64,000 nt of DNA from Heliopora coerulea. Lineage: Eukaryota > Cnidaria > Anthozoa > Scleralcyonacea > Helioporidae. The stretch is from assembly GCA_030142905.1 (NCBI GenBank), contig JASJOG010000066.1:868001-932000 (forward strand), given 5' to 3'. Numbering within the stretch: position 1 is the stretch's first letter; every line of letters begins with the position of its first letter. Under the pieces are notes generated by a model, which ran no database searches, was not told the origin of the DNA, and saw only the letters and a list, made by a program, of their open reading frames with translations. Shown here piece after piece: positions 32,601 to 42,750 of the stretch. A program made the translations under genes and the position numbers.

Positions 32601-35472
32601 AGATAAACCTTGCATGGATCATGTAATAAGGTTTTCATTATTGTCATCATTATTGTTTCATGCTTGGTCCTTTCTTTGTGTTTGTCTGGTTCTCTCCAAT
32701 GGCACACTTAGAGGGAAGGCTATGGTGTCATGGCCACCCACTCACAGACTGTGTTTCATCAGAAAATGAAGCCTATGCTAAATTTGATACACTTATTATT
32801 TATTAGAGGTGATGTTCCCTTTTCAATGGATGGAAAGAATTTAACACAGGCTGACGTGGTGACGTTTAACTGGCCTTTTAGCCACTGTGGTCGGCTGCCG
32901 GCCCATCGAGGTTGGGTGTTCGCTCCCACAGGGAAAATCCTGGCTAGCTTCTGATCCTCTGGCGTGTTCTTTAGTTCCAGGTATCCGATGTATCGGATAC
33001 TGGACGTTAAACTGTTGATTTGGAGCAATTGGTGGACGATTACAGATTAATGAGTAATCGGCATCGTCGATACCAAGCCTCTTGCTTGAGTTAAGTTTAG
33101 AACATTACAGATAGAGGAAAATTTCGAGTTCGAAGATGTACATGTACTTAGCATATACTTCGCGGGTGAATAGTGTTTTTCACGCAATCTCACTGGTTCC
33201 CCTACAACAGGTCCACCGTTATCATGGAAACAAATATTTGAAAGTGATCCGTCTTTGGCAAAAGATTCTGTTGTAAAAACACGTCATTTTAATAGGAATT
33301 CCATAGGCAACGCCAGAATTTCTAGTCTTGAGAGCGAGCGATGAGCAAAGGAGTTTTTAGGGGAGGCACTCCCTCCAGAAAATATGCTAAATTTAGAGCG
33401 AAAAATAAAAGTTACAATTATGGAATATTCATCTGTTTCCGTCATCTTTCTGACTTCAAGAATTCTTTTTCCAAATTTTAGGGAACATATTCTGACAAAG
33501 TAAGCCCAACCCAGAAATGTAGGCCTTGCACTCAATGCAAAGTTGGAGAGGAAATGTTTAGAGAATGCACAGCGACCAATAACTTTGGCTGCCTAAAAGT
33601 TGCTGACTCGACGAAACCAACTCTATCAAAAGCATCCATCAGCACAGGTATAATCGTAAATCTAAATACGCTAATGTCGACAGATTTTTTTCTTCAAACA
33701 CTAATTACCCTCTTGCATTTCTTCTTCTATTAATGACCATCTGGGGCGTAAAGACTTGGGAAGTCGTGTGGCACGACACCCTAATAATGTACTGGTGGAA
33801 TTATAGAAGCTTGGCTTTAGTATGCATTAATGCGCATGTTCTTTGAACTAGATATCTTTTTGAAAATTTGGCAATTATAATACCAATAGTTTCTGAGATA
33901 TTAGCCGCCAGCGCTTTCCAACCCCTTTCCCAAGTCCCAGGAACTCCAAAAACTCCTAGTGCTAACAGAGTTAAACGAGTTATGAATAGGCAGCAGTGCC
34001 AGAGACATTTACAAGTAAATGGTTACAATTTTCTCCTTTCCTTTGTGTTTTCCTTTTCCAGAAGAGGTGCTAAGTAGCATTCTTTTGCGGACCTCAAACA
34101 CAGAAAGTCCAAGCAGTCGAGGTTGGGTGATGCCCTTCTTTGTATCTTCCATGGCATTGTTACTTTTCCTGTTTTTGGGATTCGTAATTGGGGTAACAAT
34201 ATGGTGCCATCGACAATCAAGGACAAACGAGAGTAGAGAAACGGCCGAAGTTCCAGAATGTCTTGAGGAGGACCAATCCACATTGAGTAAGATACTTATG
34301 ATCCTATATTTTCCTTTGATAACATTCGTGTTCTCACTCCCAAAATGCTATCTGAGACTACCATTGTTATAATTCCTTGCAGAATTCTGGGTAATGTGAG
34401 TCTCCTTTTATAAATGTAAAGTAATTGGCCAACCTGGAGTTTTAGAATCTTAACAATACTGGATTTCTATGGCAGTGAAAGTTTAATTTCATGCATCATT
34501 AGATTTAAGATAGATTATGTGTTATGTTTATACATATGTGTTAGGGTCAGGTGGCTAGCAGTATTTCAGTAAATGATAGCTCTGAGTTATCAAGCTGAAA
34601 TATTGCTTTATTAAAAAACTAAAATTATACAATCAGGTGAAAATTAATGTAATAGTTGTTCAAGGCAGAACTTTAAGTATTCGAAGAAGAGGCTAAAAGA
34701 TCAAATGAATAAGCTCAAATGCTATATATAATTTAATTATAACCCTTGTAACTTGTATTAATTTGATTATGAATTATTATAAGTTTCTTTTTAATTCATA
34801 GCGCACGGAAGCTTTGTTAACTGGTGAGAACATTGTCGGGAAGCCGACAATTGACCTCCTTCTCCTTTCTTTTGGTTAAAATAAATAAATAAATGAATAA
34901 ATAAATAAATAAATGAATAAATAAATGAATCAGCAAACTGACCGACCGACTGATCGAAAAGCAAATAAATAGTTAAACAAACAAACAAATAAATAAATAA
35001 ATAAATAGATATATGAATAAATAAATAAATAAATAGATAAATAAATAAAATATTTGTACTAATAATTGTAATGATAATCTTTTTTTTCTTATATTATGAA
35101 GTACCAAAAGAAGAGAGATATCAGATCGTGTCAGTTCCAAACCATAAACAAATGTTTGAAACTGGAATGATGCTGCGAAACGTTTCGCATGACGTTATCG
35201 AGGAACTTGCTAAATATCTTAATCCAGTAAATCCTTCGAATAACTGGAAAAAAGTGGCCAGCATGTTAGGCTTTAGTTGGAATCTCATAAGTAATTTGGA
35301 CCTTAAGCCAACAACTGCTACACAAGAACTGCTAGAACGATGGGGAACCAAAAGGGAGGCAACCGTCTATAAACTGTACATGATCCTCAAGGAAATTGAT
35401 CGTGACGATGCGGCAGAGGTGCTGGAAAGAGTTCTGAGAGAATCGTCACCAAACTTTCCCAGATCAGTGTGA
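13021..35472 (+). CDS. TNF receptor superfamily member with death domain (5 exons, 411 aa)
   Basis: Exons 13021-13071, 17803-18225, 33482-33647, 34062-34286 and 35102-35472 join with matching phases (0, 0, 1, 1), all introns GT-AG, to 1236 nt including the TGA stop. The protein has a signal peptide (about 1-17, WVNLLFMVQIL core), four cysteine-rich domains (about 33-68, 71-113, 114-151 and 156-200, the last spanning an exon join), a membrane segment (238-261) and a C-terminal death domain (about 317-400). It should be a type I plasma-membrane receptor for a TNF-family ligand, signalling through death-domain adaptors such as FADD or TRADD types. Four cysteine-rich domains plus a death domain recall vertebrate NGFR, but orthology cannot be set from this sequence. 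Coding sequence is intact. The 15.3-kb intron 2 is packed with transposons. The start ATG was chosen because it gives a signal peptide followed by a good GTAAGT donor. Confidence 0.93.
13072..17802. other. TNF receptor intron 1
   Basis: 4.7 kb with no recognisable gene or transposon protein apart from the left copy of the duplication at 17245-17420. Open frames of up to 115 codons (for example 16602-16949) show no domain and no splice context and are regarded as chance. Confidence 0.8.
17245..18545. repeat. Diverged direct duplication flanking TNF receptor exon 2
   Basis: About 175 bp at 17245-17420 recur at 18371-18545, both beginning AAAATCATCAAATT and ending near CCCAAGCTGAGT...GAAATACT, with many substitutions. 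Exon 2 lies between them. A second short duplication (TTTATACTTTTGCAATCA near 18290 and TTTATGCTTTTGCAATCA near 18597) follows. This points to an old local duplication or a dispersed repeat inserted twice. Confidence 0.7.
17803..18225 (+). CDS. TNF receptor exon 2, cysteine-rich domains 1-3 and start of 4
   Basis: 141 codons, phase 0 at both ends, between a TTATTAG acceptor and a GTAAGT donor. It contains the CC-R-K-C turn of the first domain (EQCCRKCSPGQ), then CQDCTKGTYQPES opening the second, CVKGFFYKEGLDDCVKC opening the third, and ends in KCPL, the first half of a C-P-x-G-T-Y motif completed by exon 3. The cysteine spacing is that of TNFR repeats. Confidence 0.93.
18546..21100. other. 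Intron 2 of the TNF receptor, first part; no gene seen
   Basis: AT-rich sequence without recognisable domains on either strand; only chance-length open frames. Confidence 0.7.
21108..21395. mobile_element. Foldback/MITE-like element with two nested hairpins
   Basis: One hairpin pairs 21116-21129 with 21161-21174 (ACCTACAGACAATT). A second, larger one pairs about 45 bases at 21266-21310 with 21341-21387, with arms sharing GGCTTTCGCATGAT and CCAGACCTCG and a GC-rich loop. A matching ATTGTATAATAAAACAG-type motif lies on both outer flanks (21063-21085, opposite strand, and 21247-21263). No protein is encoded, so it is best read as a miniature inverted-repeat element. Confidence 0.7.
21640..22000. 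repeat. Low-complexity AT tract (ATAATTATAATT)
   Basis: Repeated TATAATTAT/ATTATAATTA blocks with local self-complementarity. Open frames through it, rich in Ile and Asn, are artefacts of composition. Confidence 0.85.
22001..22210 (+). mobile_element. pogo/Tigger-like terminal fragment
   Basis: Begins at an ATTA boundary with CAGTTGAACCTCTGTTAACG and continues with GGACACCCC and other runs of the CGGACA/GGACCC type, as in pogo-family termini. It starts with the same nine bases as the element at 48325-49789. No opposite terminus was found nearby, so it is a one-ended remnant. Confidence 0.55.
22211..23013. other. Intron 2 sequence, no assignable gene
   Basis: Contains a 93-codon plus frame (MGSTEAPRMAERLVEFAEY...) and a 60-codon minus frame with no recognised domain. 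They could be transposon debris. Confidence 0.4.
23014..23297 (+). pseudogene. LINE reverse transcriptase fragment
   Basis: From 23014 the plus strand reads SWKISKVTPVYKDGPEDD, then IKNYRPISLISVIAKI, then LLRSSQHGFRPNHS: the N-terminal fingers motifs of a non-LTR retrotransposon RT. After a frameshift near 23236 it continues IASLALIKAFDTV, the first catalytic Asp box. The rest of the protein is missing. It lies in the same orientation as the host gene in its intron. Confidence 0.85.
23520..23660. repeat. (TTA)n / (TTG)n microsatellite
   Basis: TTATTA units to about 23570, then mixed GTTATT units. Confidence 0.9.
23830..24010 (+). pseudogene. Second LINE RT fragment of a different family
   Basis: The plus strand reads KNAFGEVDHRLIKSVL (one stop just before it), LYHHIPSETIDLIQNLYEH and YFVTNLQT. 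The NAFGEVDH box corresponds to the RT catalytic Asp region of LINEs, and this wording differs from the KAFDTV of the fragment at 23014-23297, so two families are represented. Sequence ends soon after, near a TA microsatellite. Confidence 0.7.
24290..24395. repeat. TA microsatellite with three ATGGATTCCGG units
   Basis: TA runs separate three copies of (TATCC)ATGGATTCCGG at about 24327, 24352 and 24379, a short higher-order repeat. Confidence 0.85.
24690..25840 (-). pseudogene. Crypton-type tyrosine recombinase relic (DUF3504/ZMYM-like)
   Basis: On the minus strand, in several frames: an acidic start DDEDETNYETEEVNKEN, then MNEFCSFIADQKSKNTIHKT, a core-binding domain (about 25770-25600), then YKPATFVYFQLSIQWHLN, a middle block, ECCLVKYCKMFK (about 25120) and PESSFYFTNKHQQNPGG, then KKSPLGKNEVGKLLL, VRRTSTLKLL (the catalytic Arg region), and after a frameshift near 24890 VAQLSGYQNVNSFKIYANR, where family members have SGHKNxxSLxxY with the catalytic Tyr. 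This order matches the recombinase domain found in eukaryotic Cryptons and in the ZMYM, QRICH1 and KCTD1-related proteins derived from them. Frameshifts and stops make it a dead copy. It is antisense within TNF receptor intron 2. Confidence 0.78.
26111..26760. mobile_element. Unclassified inverted-repeat transposon 'B', copy 1 (650 bp)
   Basis: Ends CAGCCCTCAAAATTTTCGAC and, inverted, CAGCCCTCAAAATTT. Inside each end are further palindromic boxes around TCGACGGCAA / TTGCCGTCGA. The interior (26200-26640) has no intact gene. A second copy at 41906-43222 is nearly identical across the whole length, proving it moves as a unit. No clear target duplication is seen around this copy. Confidence 0.85.
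28009..29048 (+). pseudogene. MADF-BESS DNA-binding protein of the Harbinger element
   Basis: From the ATG at 28009: a MADF domain (FMEEVQKYNCLYKKYSNDF, then KLNSWTNVA, ITPEEAEKIFKNTRTLFGKY), an acidic linker, and a C-terminal BESS motif (DEDNLFCRSLAPRLRRLPAK, ending near LQIEQVFCQAEF). In Harbinger elements this protein partners the transposase for DNA binding and nuclear import. It is disabled by a TAG at 28150, a TAA at 28399 and a frameshift near 28600. The last open part (28608-29048) is intact to its stop. Confidence 0.85.
29483..29605 (-). repeat. tRNA-derived SINE nested in the Harbinger element
   Basis: Same family as the copy at 1-180, with a better B box, GGTTCGATTCCC (minus strand, plus positions 29491-29502), and A box TAGTCTAGTGG (29535-29545). 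It lies between the MADF gene and the transposase. Its 3' side runs into a long TA then TG microsatellite (29596-29685). Confidence 0.7.
29596..29685. repeat. (TA)n(TG)n microsatellite
   Basis: About 20 TA units followed by about 20 TG units. Confidence 0.95.
29785..30919 (-). pseudogene. Harbinger DDE transposase (HARBI1-like)
   Basis: From ATG at 30919: SPGRLEQLTRLVTPHITKK, a helix-turn-helix region (LFRVERSTVSNIVR), then NCLGAVDDKHVCIECP with the first catalytic Asp, NYKHFSLMAVCDAKYCFSLV, DIGAYGRDND with the second, LPYVLVGDDIFALKPWLMKP, and in another frame ARRTVENTFGILAAKWR with the catalytic Glu. All three catalytic residues are present, but stops (for example at about 30720 and 30480) and a frameshift near 30245 disable this copy. 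This is the DDE_Tnp_4 architecture, from which vertebrate HARBI1 derives. Confidence 0.9.
31886..33481. other. End of TNF receptor intron 2, no gene seen
   Basis: AT-rich sequence with chance open frames only. Nothing recognisable before the exon 3 acceptor (CCAAATTTTAG). Confidence 0.7.
33482..33647 (+). CDS. TNF receptor exon 3, cysteine-rich domain 4
   Basis: Enters in phase 0 with GTYSDKVSPTQKCRPCTQC, completing the domain begun by KCPL in exon 2, and continues VGEEMFRECTATNNFGC. A Ser/Thr-rich stalk follows (DSTKPTLSKASIST), ending in phase 1 at a GTATAA donor. Confidence 0.93.
34062..34286 (+). CDS. TNF receptor exon 4, stalk and membrane segment
   Basis: 75 codons, phase 1 on both sides, after a TTTTCCAG acceptor. 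A short stalk (SNTESPSSRGW) precedes the membrane helix PFFVSSMALLLFLFLGFVIG; WCHRQSR follows as the basic stop-transfer signal, then an acidic juxtamembrane part. Confidence 0.93.
34880..35055. repeat. (AAAT)n-rich repeat in TNF receptor intron 4
   Basis: Interrupted AAATAAAT/AAATGAAT tetramers end just before the exon 5 acceptor. Confidence 0.9.
35102..35472 (+). CDS. TNF receptor exon 5, death domain and stop
   Basis: Phase 1 entry after ATTATGAAG, then 122 codons to TGA at 35470. The death domain is marked by DVIEELAKYLNP, NNWKKVASMLGFSWNLI, TQELLERWGTKREATVYKL and LKEIDRDDAAEVLERVL, matching the six-helix pattern including the conserved Trp of helix 2 and the E-x-L-x-x-W of helix 5. Confidence 0.94.
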
Positions 35473-38400
35473 AATATTACTCAGCGAACCAGGATTTTGA
35501 GCAAGAAAGTTAAGAAGGCAAGCGTTGTGGAATGACCTCGACATTGAAGGTGTCTCTCACTGGTTTTGTGGAAGCTAAGAATGTGTGTGAGTCCTTCTTA
35601 AACTTCTGGTACAGGAGTCTGATACAGGTACTCCTTATGTATTTGCATCCCGCAATACTGACGTGTTGTTGAAATATTTGCTCACAACATATCCCTGGCT
35701 TTGAATATATGTGAAGGTAGTTTTGAAGCCATGTGAACCTTATTCTGCGTGTTGAGCAGTAGAATGACAAAAGAATCGACAGTTGTATATTCATTTCAAG
35801 CTCGTTTTTCCAAAAGGAAACAGTTTTAAAATCGTTTAAATTTTTTATAATCTGAGATTAGTAACTGAATAGCTTTTTTGTGGTTTTTCAACCTTGTGAA
35901 ACTATTGAGAATTTTGTCCGGTTACAGTATCGCTAGGATTCACATTTGTTGTGCGGAAAAAGATGGCGACTTGTACATTTAATTCATCATAACCCTTTTC
36001 ACGTAGTCAACGTACGAGAATGGTTTGGATAAAGTGAAATCTAAGAAGAAGAAAGGTCGTGCCCTCGTAAATCATAGTAACATGCTGAACATTCTTCAGT
36101 TGTTACTGGAGCTAATTTATGTTTGCAACTTTGCAAAGCACTGTGGTCAAGTGTACCGTGTCCATCTTTTCGAATATAGCACCAATCGATTGGATGCAAA
36201 GAAAGTAAAACTCGTTACTGGCGTTTGACAAACCGGAGTGGAAAAAACATTAGAACAACTAAGCCATGATATCCTTTTTAAATCCCAAGTGTGGATGACT
36301 ACATGGGCCCGGTTATTCAGCATTTCAAATAAATTAAATCATTTTTACTAAATTTCTCGACATTCTAAACTCGACAGAAGGCTTCAGTAGACTAATGTGA
36401 AAAATTGGGAAAGAGTTGCGTGGCCTCAGCAAACAAAACATTTGAACTGTGGCTTAATGATCAATGGTTTCGACGAGTTTTATTCAAATATTTACTCGTT
36501 TGATATCACTCTAGTTTACAAGTCATAGATCAGTAGTTCAAATCTTGGATGATCTTTTATCCGGTTGACAACTCCCTATTAAGCGAATAAAATTTATTCA
36601 GCGCACAGCCGCAGTTGATCAATGATTCTGTTCACCCGCAATGGCGGTCATCACGTTGCCCACCAAGCACTGCCACTGGAATCCCAGTCTGACCCCTTGT
36701 TGAGCTTATCGATCAAAAAATTAAACCAGGCTCTGAGCTACTGACTTTACACCTTAGTTGTTTGTAGTATTACTTTATGGAAGTGGCGAATAAATATCGT
36801 GTATGAAGGCATTTATAATCCAGCCAGAGCATCTCTTATTTGTCACTGCTCATAAAAAGAGCAGAAAATGTAAAAGAGGTTTGCTTCAATAACCGTCATT
36901 TTCTTAAGGAACAAATAATATAACCCCTGTATTATATGCAAACAGTTAGTAATTTTTGTAGAAGAAACGTGTATAGTTTAACACTTTAGGTTTTTCTAGT
37001 AAGCTATTTTATTAAGAAAACAAATTAAAAGTTTCACCGAAAGAAAATTTCGTATAGGGACTGCAGCATTTGCCTGTGATTGCATGCTGCAAAACAATTT
37101 CAAATTCTGCTTGAATCTGGTTCACTTTTGACCATAGCAAAAAATACCAAGATTTATGCTTTTATCCATATTCCTTTGCGGGCACTAAACACTGTTTCTT
37201 GCTGAAATAGATCGAGACATAAGGTTTCAAAATGATTAAATTTTGTGATCCACGGTTTAGAACATGCTGAACATTCTTTAGCTGCTATTGGAGCTAATTT
37301 ATGTTGGCAAACCACTGTGATTCAATGTACAGCCTCCAGCATTTTCAGTGCAGTTAATAATTTTATAATTCTATATGAAATAACAAGATATATTTGGGAA
37401 TGCTGAAAATTAGCCGTTATATATTTATGTATTTAAATGAAATAATTAGTTATGGATGATACATGTTTTGATATAAAGTAAGTTGAAGTGGTGATTTTGG
37501 AGTTGGAAATTAGTTGCAAATTGTTTTTCAGTAGGTAAATGTTCTGAAAGAAATTGTATATATACTCGACTAACCAGTTTTTGGAAAATTAACGGCATAA
37601 GTTTTTTTAAAATTGCATTTCAGTTTTAAGTACTCCTGTTAAGGATTCTTGCCTTGTGTTTTATGCTTAATGGAGCAAAGGCTGTCACCATTTTCTATTA
37701 ATCGAACCACAATTTTTCCTGCATATTGCAAATAACAAATGTCGAATCTGATTTGTTTGAAGCATTCTATAGAGATGGTGAATAAATACAGCTGACTACC
37801 GGATTAACTCGAAATTACTGATCTCTTTCAAACGCTTTTGTTGGCTGCCTACTTGACATCCTGCAAATACAGCTACCCGAATGCTTTTTGCGTTCGATTT
37901 TGGGGTACTTCTAGACCCATTACTTCTGGTATGATAAATGGTACTTCATTTCAGGTCGTCACTATTTGATGGGCGATCAAAGAGGAATAAGATCTTAACG
38001 GAAGAATTGCTTTTCGTTCTTATTAAAATTTTAACTTTGTTTTTCTTTTTGTGGCTATAATGACCAGCCATCTATTCCGAAAAGAAAAATTTGAATCAAA
38101 TAACTAGTTAGTAGAAAGGTTTAGATAAATAGTGATTCAAGCGATTCGTTAAGCTCGCTGCAGACTTATGAGATACAAGGATGAGAGCAAGCAAACGAGT
38201 TTGTATAAACCAGGTTGACACTAGTGTGACCACGAACTAAGGCGGGGCTTTGTTTTTTTCTTTCTTTGTGATTTACTGGTTTATATATTTCTTCTTATTC
38301 TCAATGTTTGTGCTTGTGCTACACCATAGGAATTTCACTTACGTTTTGTAGTATTCCTGTACTTCACATTGCCTTAACATTCCAAGCTTTGTTCTCCTTT

Positions 38401-39780
38401 TTGTGTCACATATGTGTGGTGAGTTTTATGTGAATTAAACTACTCTTGATATTTTGCATGAAAAAGAAATCTTTTGGTAGCTGTATTTCAGGGAAAGAGG
38501 AAATCAGTAGACTGCCAACTATTTTAAGTTCTAAACTTAAAAGAAATCTTGTGGTAGCTGTATTTCAGTGAAAGAGGAAGTCAATAAACTGCCAACTATT
38601 TTAAGTTCTAAACTTATGAAAAGTTTTGGTGAGAAACATATTGTCTGTGTTAAATTACAAGTTTGTCTATTAAAAGAGTATTGGAACTGAATAATTATGG
38701 GGATTGATGATATAACTGTCGTGATTTGTAGAATGACATGTTTAAGCGAGAACCGCGGAGTGTATTTAAAAGTGTCAGACCAAATTAAATAAGAAAAATC
38801 GGTAGGTGTGTGTGAAGCTCACAGTTTGATTACCAATCGTTAACTGTAAAGGAAAGTAAAGTTGCCAAAAATGTGGGGATTAATTATCCCCGTACCCTCC
38901 CGCTCCGCGGTTCCTATAAACCCAAGTTTGCAAATGTTTTGTATTTCAAAGAAATGCAATGTATCTTGTACCAGTTACTGGAAATAATTAACTTGAATGG
39001 AAAAGATGTATAAATCATGTTTAACTATTTTGATATTTTTCTATTTATGAGAAAGTAAATACTGCGACCTTTCATCCATGATGATGCTTGTAACAAGTAA
39101 TTGTAAAGAAATTTTCCAAAAGATATATTGAGAATCATATGAGTGTTTCAGTTTTTGTTGTATAATTAAATGTAGATCGCATTTTGGGAAGACTATTTGT
39201 CCACTATATTTTTCGAGTTGCTACTGAAGGCTACTGTAGAGATTTGCGGTATTTGTGTACTGCGCCAAACATGGACAGCACAAATTTCTTTCGGCAAATT
39301 TGATTTTTGGAATATTTTTGGTTAAAATTCGTAATGATGGATCTTTGTAACAAAATTTTAAATATTAAATGATTGAAAGTAAAATTTCTGAAATTTTTCA
39401 GTGATATCCACCGTAATCTGCCGACTACAAACGTCTTTGACGCTACGAGTTTGATAGATTCAATCGATAGTTTCTCTTTAAGCTTCAAAAATCCTACAAA
39501 ATTTGCCTCTGAAGACCAAATACCAAAATCCAGAAGCTTTCATGTCGGAAATGGTGAACACAGCTGAGAAAACACGGGTTTTTAGTGTTTAAATGGCTCA
39601 ACTGCCAAAAATTAGCCTTTACTCGCACTAACAAGATTTTGTACCGAGTTGTAATTACACCAGTGATTTTGTCTCCCAGAAGAAAGGGCATTTAATAGAA
39701 TAAAACTTGTTATAAAATTGCCCTGATCCACGATGACTGATACGCAAAGATTCGCGGACTACGAACAATGATCTGGGCAA
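35473..39780. other. Downstream of the TNF receptor, 3' UTR then intergenic
   Basis: Candidate poly(A) signals AATAAA occur near 36586 and 36790; which one is used cannot be decided. A diverged direct repeat relates 36079-36165 to 37262-37345 (both CATGCTGAACATTCTT...GGAGCTAATTTATGTT). No further gene is recognised. Confidence 0.55.
38462..38615. repeat. Two-unit tandem repeat, 77 bp
   Basis: Unit 1 (38462-38538) and unit 2 (38539-38615) differ at only a few bases; both contain GGTAGCTGTATTTCAG and CTGCCAACTATTTTAAGTTC. Confidence 0.9.
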
Positions 39781-39883
39781 AAGACATCACCGACGACATA
39801 AACGAAGCTTATTTGGCTACAACGTCGGCAGTTTTGAAACAAAGGTGCATTACAATATCTTAATAAACAAGTAAGCTGCTCCT

Positions 39884-40165
39884 ATGGGTTCTATTCATCG
39901 TGATGTGATCTATCACTTGATTCTCTGCCTAAAAGGAAACAACCTTTTTATTCGTCATTTATCACATTACATACCCAATTATCAAGTGGCATTTTGGACA
40001 TTTAAATTAGATACGTTTGCTCCCAAAGGATTAAATTTGTGCGATTTGCGTGGTAGAGTGCTCAATACCAGGGCTGGTAGAGCGTAATGCAAATGTTAAC
40101 TAAAGACGTCCTTTACGTCGCTACTTAAAGTTTCACGCTGCTGCTCGATCATCAGGCAACTGAGT
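39884..40165 (+). pseudogene. Penelope-like element, nuclease C-terminus and 3' UTR
   Basis: The frame MGSIHRDVIYHLILCLKG ends with VAFWTFKLDTFAPKGLNLCD, the same C-terminal motif as REGFWAYKLN...PNGLNIRDF in the element at 6850-7470 but from a different family. The following 110 bp (40053-40165) recur at 45313-45420 beyond the LINE. On the minus strand this 3' region shows a weak hammerhead-like order (CCTGATGATCG...GTGAAAC) without a good stem I. The catalytic GIY-YIG part is missing. Confidence 0.7.
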
Positions 40166-42080
40166 CTGATGATGAAGAGCGCAGTACAACTAATTACAAA
40201 TAATTACAACGAATAATACAGTGTATCGTATCAAAATTTATGTTACAACATATAATGATAAAATTACTGTAGATTAAAAGCTATTTGAAAAAACTGGGTT
40301 TTAAAACTTGTTATAAGACTCTTTAAATTTGAAATACTTCTAAGTTTTGACGGTAACTCATTCCACAATTTAGGAGCTGCAACACTAAATGAACGGTCAC
40401 CAAATGATTTAAGCATTTTACCCTTTGGATGTTGTAAAATAGTATGGGTTGTAGATCTTAAAGAATTACAACAACGTTCTCTGATAGTAATTAAATCGTT
40501 GATGTATCCAGGGGCTAATCCATGCAGTGCTTCAAAAGTTAGTAATAAACTCTTGAAATGAATTCTAAGTTTAACAGGCAACCAATGTAGTTCACGTAAA
40601 ACAGGTGTAATGTGTTCATATCTCCTTGTGGAGGTTACCAGTCTTGCTGCAGCGTTCTGCAACCTCTGTAGCTTTACAATCTCAGTATTAGATGGTCCAC
40701 ACAATAAACTGTTACAGTAATCAAGTCGACTAGTCAGTCATAAACGCATGAATTACAGTGGCTAGTTTGTCACGAGATAAAAATTTACCAATACGTTTGA
40801 TGTTATGAAGCCAAAACATGCTGCGCTACAGACCTTATTTACATGTACAGGCATAGATAAATTAGAATCAAAATAGGATCCTAAATTGGGCACTGACGAA
40901 ACTGAGTGTATGTCAGTGGTACCAAGGCGAACAGAGCATGTATTAAGGTCAAGTTTCAAGAGTTGTTGTTTAGAACCTATAATTAAGAATTCGGGTTTAC
41001 TGTCATTTATGTTAAATTCATCTTGAAACTTCCACCTCTTTAAATCGGAAATACGATTCTCCATTGCTAGTACAGCTTCATCAAAATTAGAACGACTGTG
41101 AGGTTTGAAAGATAAATAGAGCTGGATGTCGTCTGCAAAGCAGTGAACATCAGGCAAATGATTTTCAATAACACCAGAGTTTAGATCCATAGATTACAAA
41201 AAGGAGTGAACCAAGACAGTGACCTTGAGGAACTCCATAACTTACATCAAATTTATCACATAAAATGCCATCAAATACAATTTGTTGAGTTCGCCTGGAC
41301 AAGTAAGACGTAAACCAACCGAATACTTTCGCTCTGATTCCGAGCGTTTCAACAAAATATGATCTACGGTATCGAACGCCGCACTAAGATCAAGAAGAAC
41401 CAAGAGTGAGTCGTTGGGAATTCATGCTCAGTAAAATATCATTTGTAACCTTCAACAAAGCAGTCTCCGTACTACGGTATTCTTGATAAGCCGATTGCAA
41501 AAGTGGATAAAGGTCAAACTGCAGTAAATGTTAGCGCATTTGATTAGAAACTGCACGCCTAGTTAGTTTTGATATATATGCCAAATTACTTATGGGCCGT
41601 AAAATCTTGAATGCTGGTTCAATCCCGCTTTTCTTTAACAAAGGAAGAAGTTCTTCTTTCCATTTCTCAGGAAAATACCCGGAGTCCAACGATTTATTAA
41701 TTATTCTTGTAATCATTGGAAGTAAAACATCTAAAAATTGGAATAAAAGAGGTGTAGGCATAGGATCAACGCAGAATTTCTTTGTCGATGTCGTAATAAG
41801 CTTTCGCACATCATCTTCAGACAAAATCTCAAAGGATTCAAATATTGGTACATTAACAATAGGCTCAATGTCAGCTTCAGCAATGGTAACGGTGCTATCC
41901 AGCTCCAGCCCTCGAAATTTTTGATGGCAAAAGGCAATTGCCGCCGATAATGCCGCCGAAAATGAAATTATCGACGGCAATTTTTTGCCGTCGAAGATTT
42001 TTGTGCTTATTGCCTACTGAATCTCATCAATTCTTCTGAGAAACTCAAGTGCTATGTTATGAACAAATGATTATCTACAG

Positions 42081-42750
42081 CAGGGGTGGGCAAACATTTT
42101 CTACGGAGGGCCACATTAAAAATTTTCTTGCTATCGGAGGGCCGCATATATATATTACGTCTACTTCAATTACAATTTACATTGTAAATTGTAATTGCTG
42201 CTTCTCCAAATTGTTAAGCAACTCCTGGCTTTTTCTTTTTCTTTCTTCGCTTGTGAAATTGCACCCGAAATCTGAATGTTTCGTTTGGTGGTGTCTTTTT
42301 AAATTGTATTCTTTAAAGACAGCCACAGACTCACGGCACAATAAGCACACTGCTTTACCTCGATGGTTAGTGAAATAGTACTTAGCCGTCCATTCATCGT
42401 TAAAAACACGACATTCATCCTCAATCTTCGTTTTCTTAGCAGCACTCATGGTTAATGTCATCTCTATTCGAGTCTAAAGTAGGCTACAATATTTACAAAA
42501 CTTACTTCCGGTAGAGCGGAAATGCAATTGCGAATGAAAACCCCATCAATCGCGAGGGATGCATAGGTTCACAATGCATCACCAGAGACCGGAAACAAAC
42601 AAATCATAGGAAAATTCGGACGATTTGCGACAAAGTATAAAAAAGAGGAGCACGAAACCTGAACTAAAATGACAGCCGTATTACACATAATAGAAATTCT
42701 TGGCGGGCCGCATGAAAACGTTTGACGGGCCCTTAGTTTGCCCACCCCTG
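42081..42750 (-). mobile_element. hAT transposon, non-autonomous, 670 bp
   Basis: Termini CAGGGGTGGGCAAAC and inverted GTTTGCCCACCCCTG, with perfect 8-bp target duplications ATCTACAG at 42073-42080 and 42751-42758: the hallmarks of hAT. The same site is uninterrupted in copy 1 of element B. The interior keeps only the N-terminal zinc-finger coding part. Confidence 0.95.
42177..42446 (-). pseudogene. hAT transposase N-terminal zinc finger (BED-type, GTF2IRD2/FAM200-like)
   Basis: From MSAAKKTKIEDECRVFNDEW: AKYYFTNHRGKAVCLLCRES, VAVFKEYNLKRHHQTKH. The C-x2-C...H-x4-H spacing is the zinc finger at the N-terminus of a hAT subgroup that gave rise to GTF2IRD2, FAM200 and similar vertebrate proteins. 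The catalytic and dimerisation domains are deleted; the frame stops at the inner edge of the right terminal region. Confidence 0.85.

Noticed and set aside
40121..40165. Minus-strand CCTGATGATCG...GTGAAAC as a functional hammerhead
   Set aside because: Stem II pairs poorly and no stem I partner is found at either copy (40053-40165 or 45313-45420).
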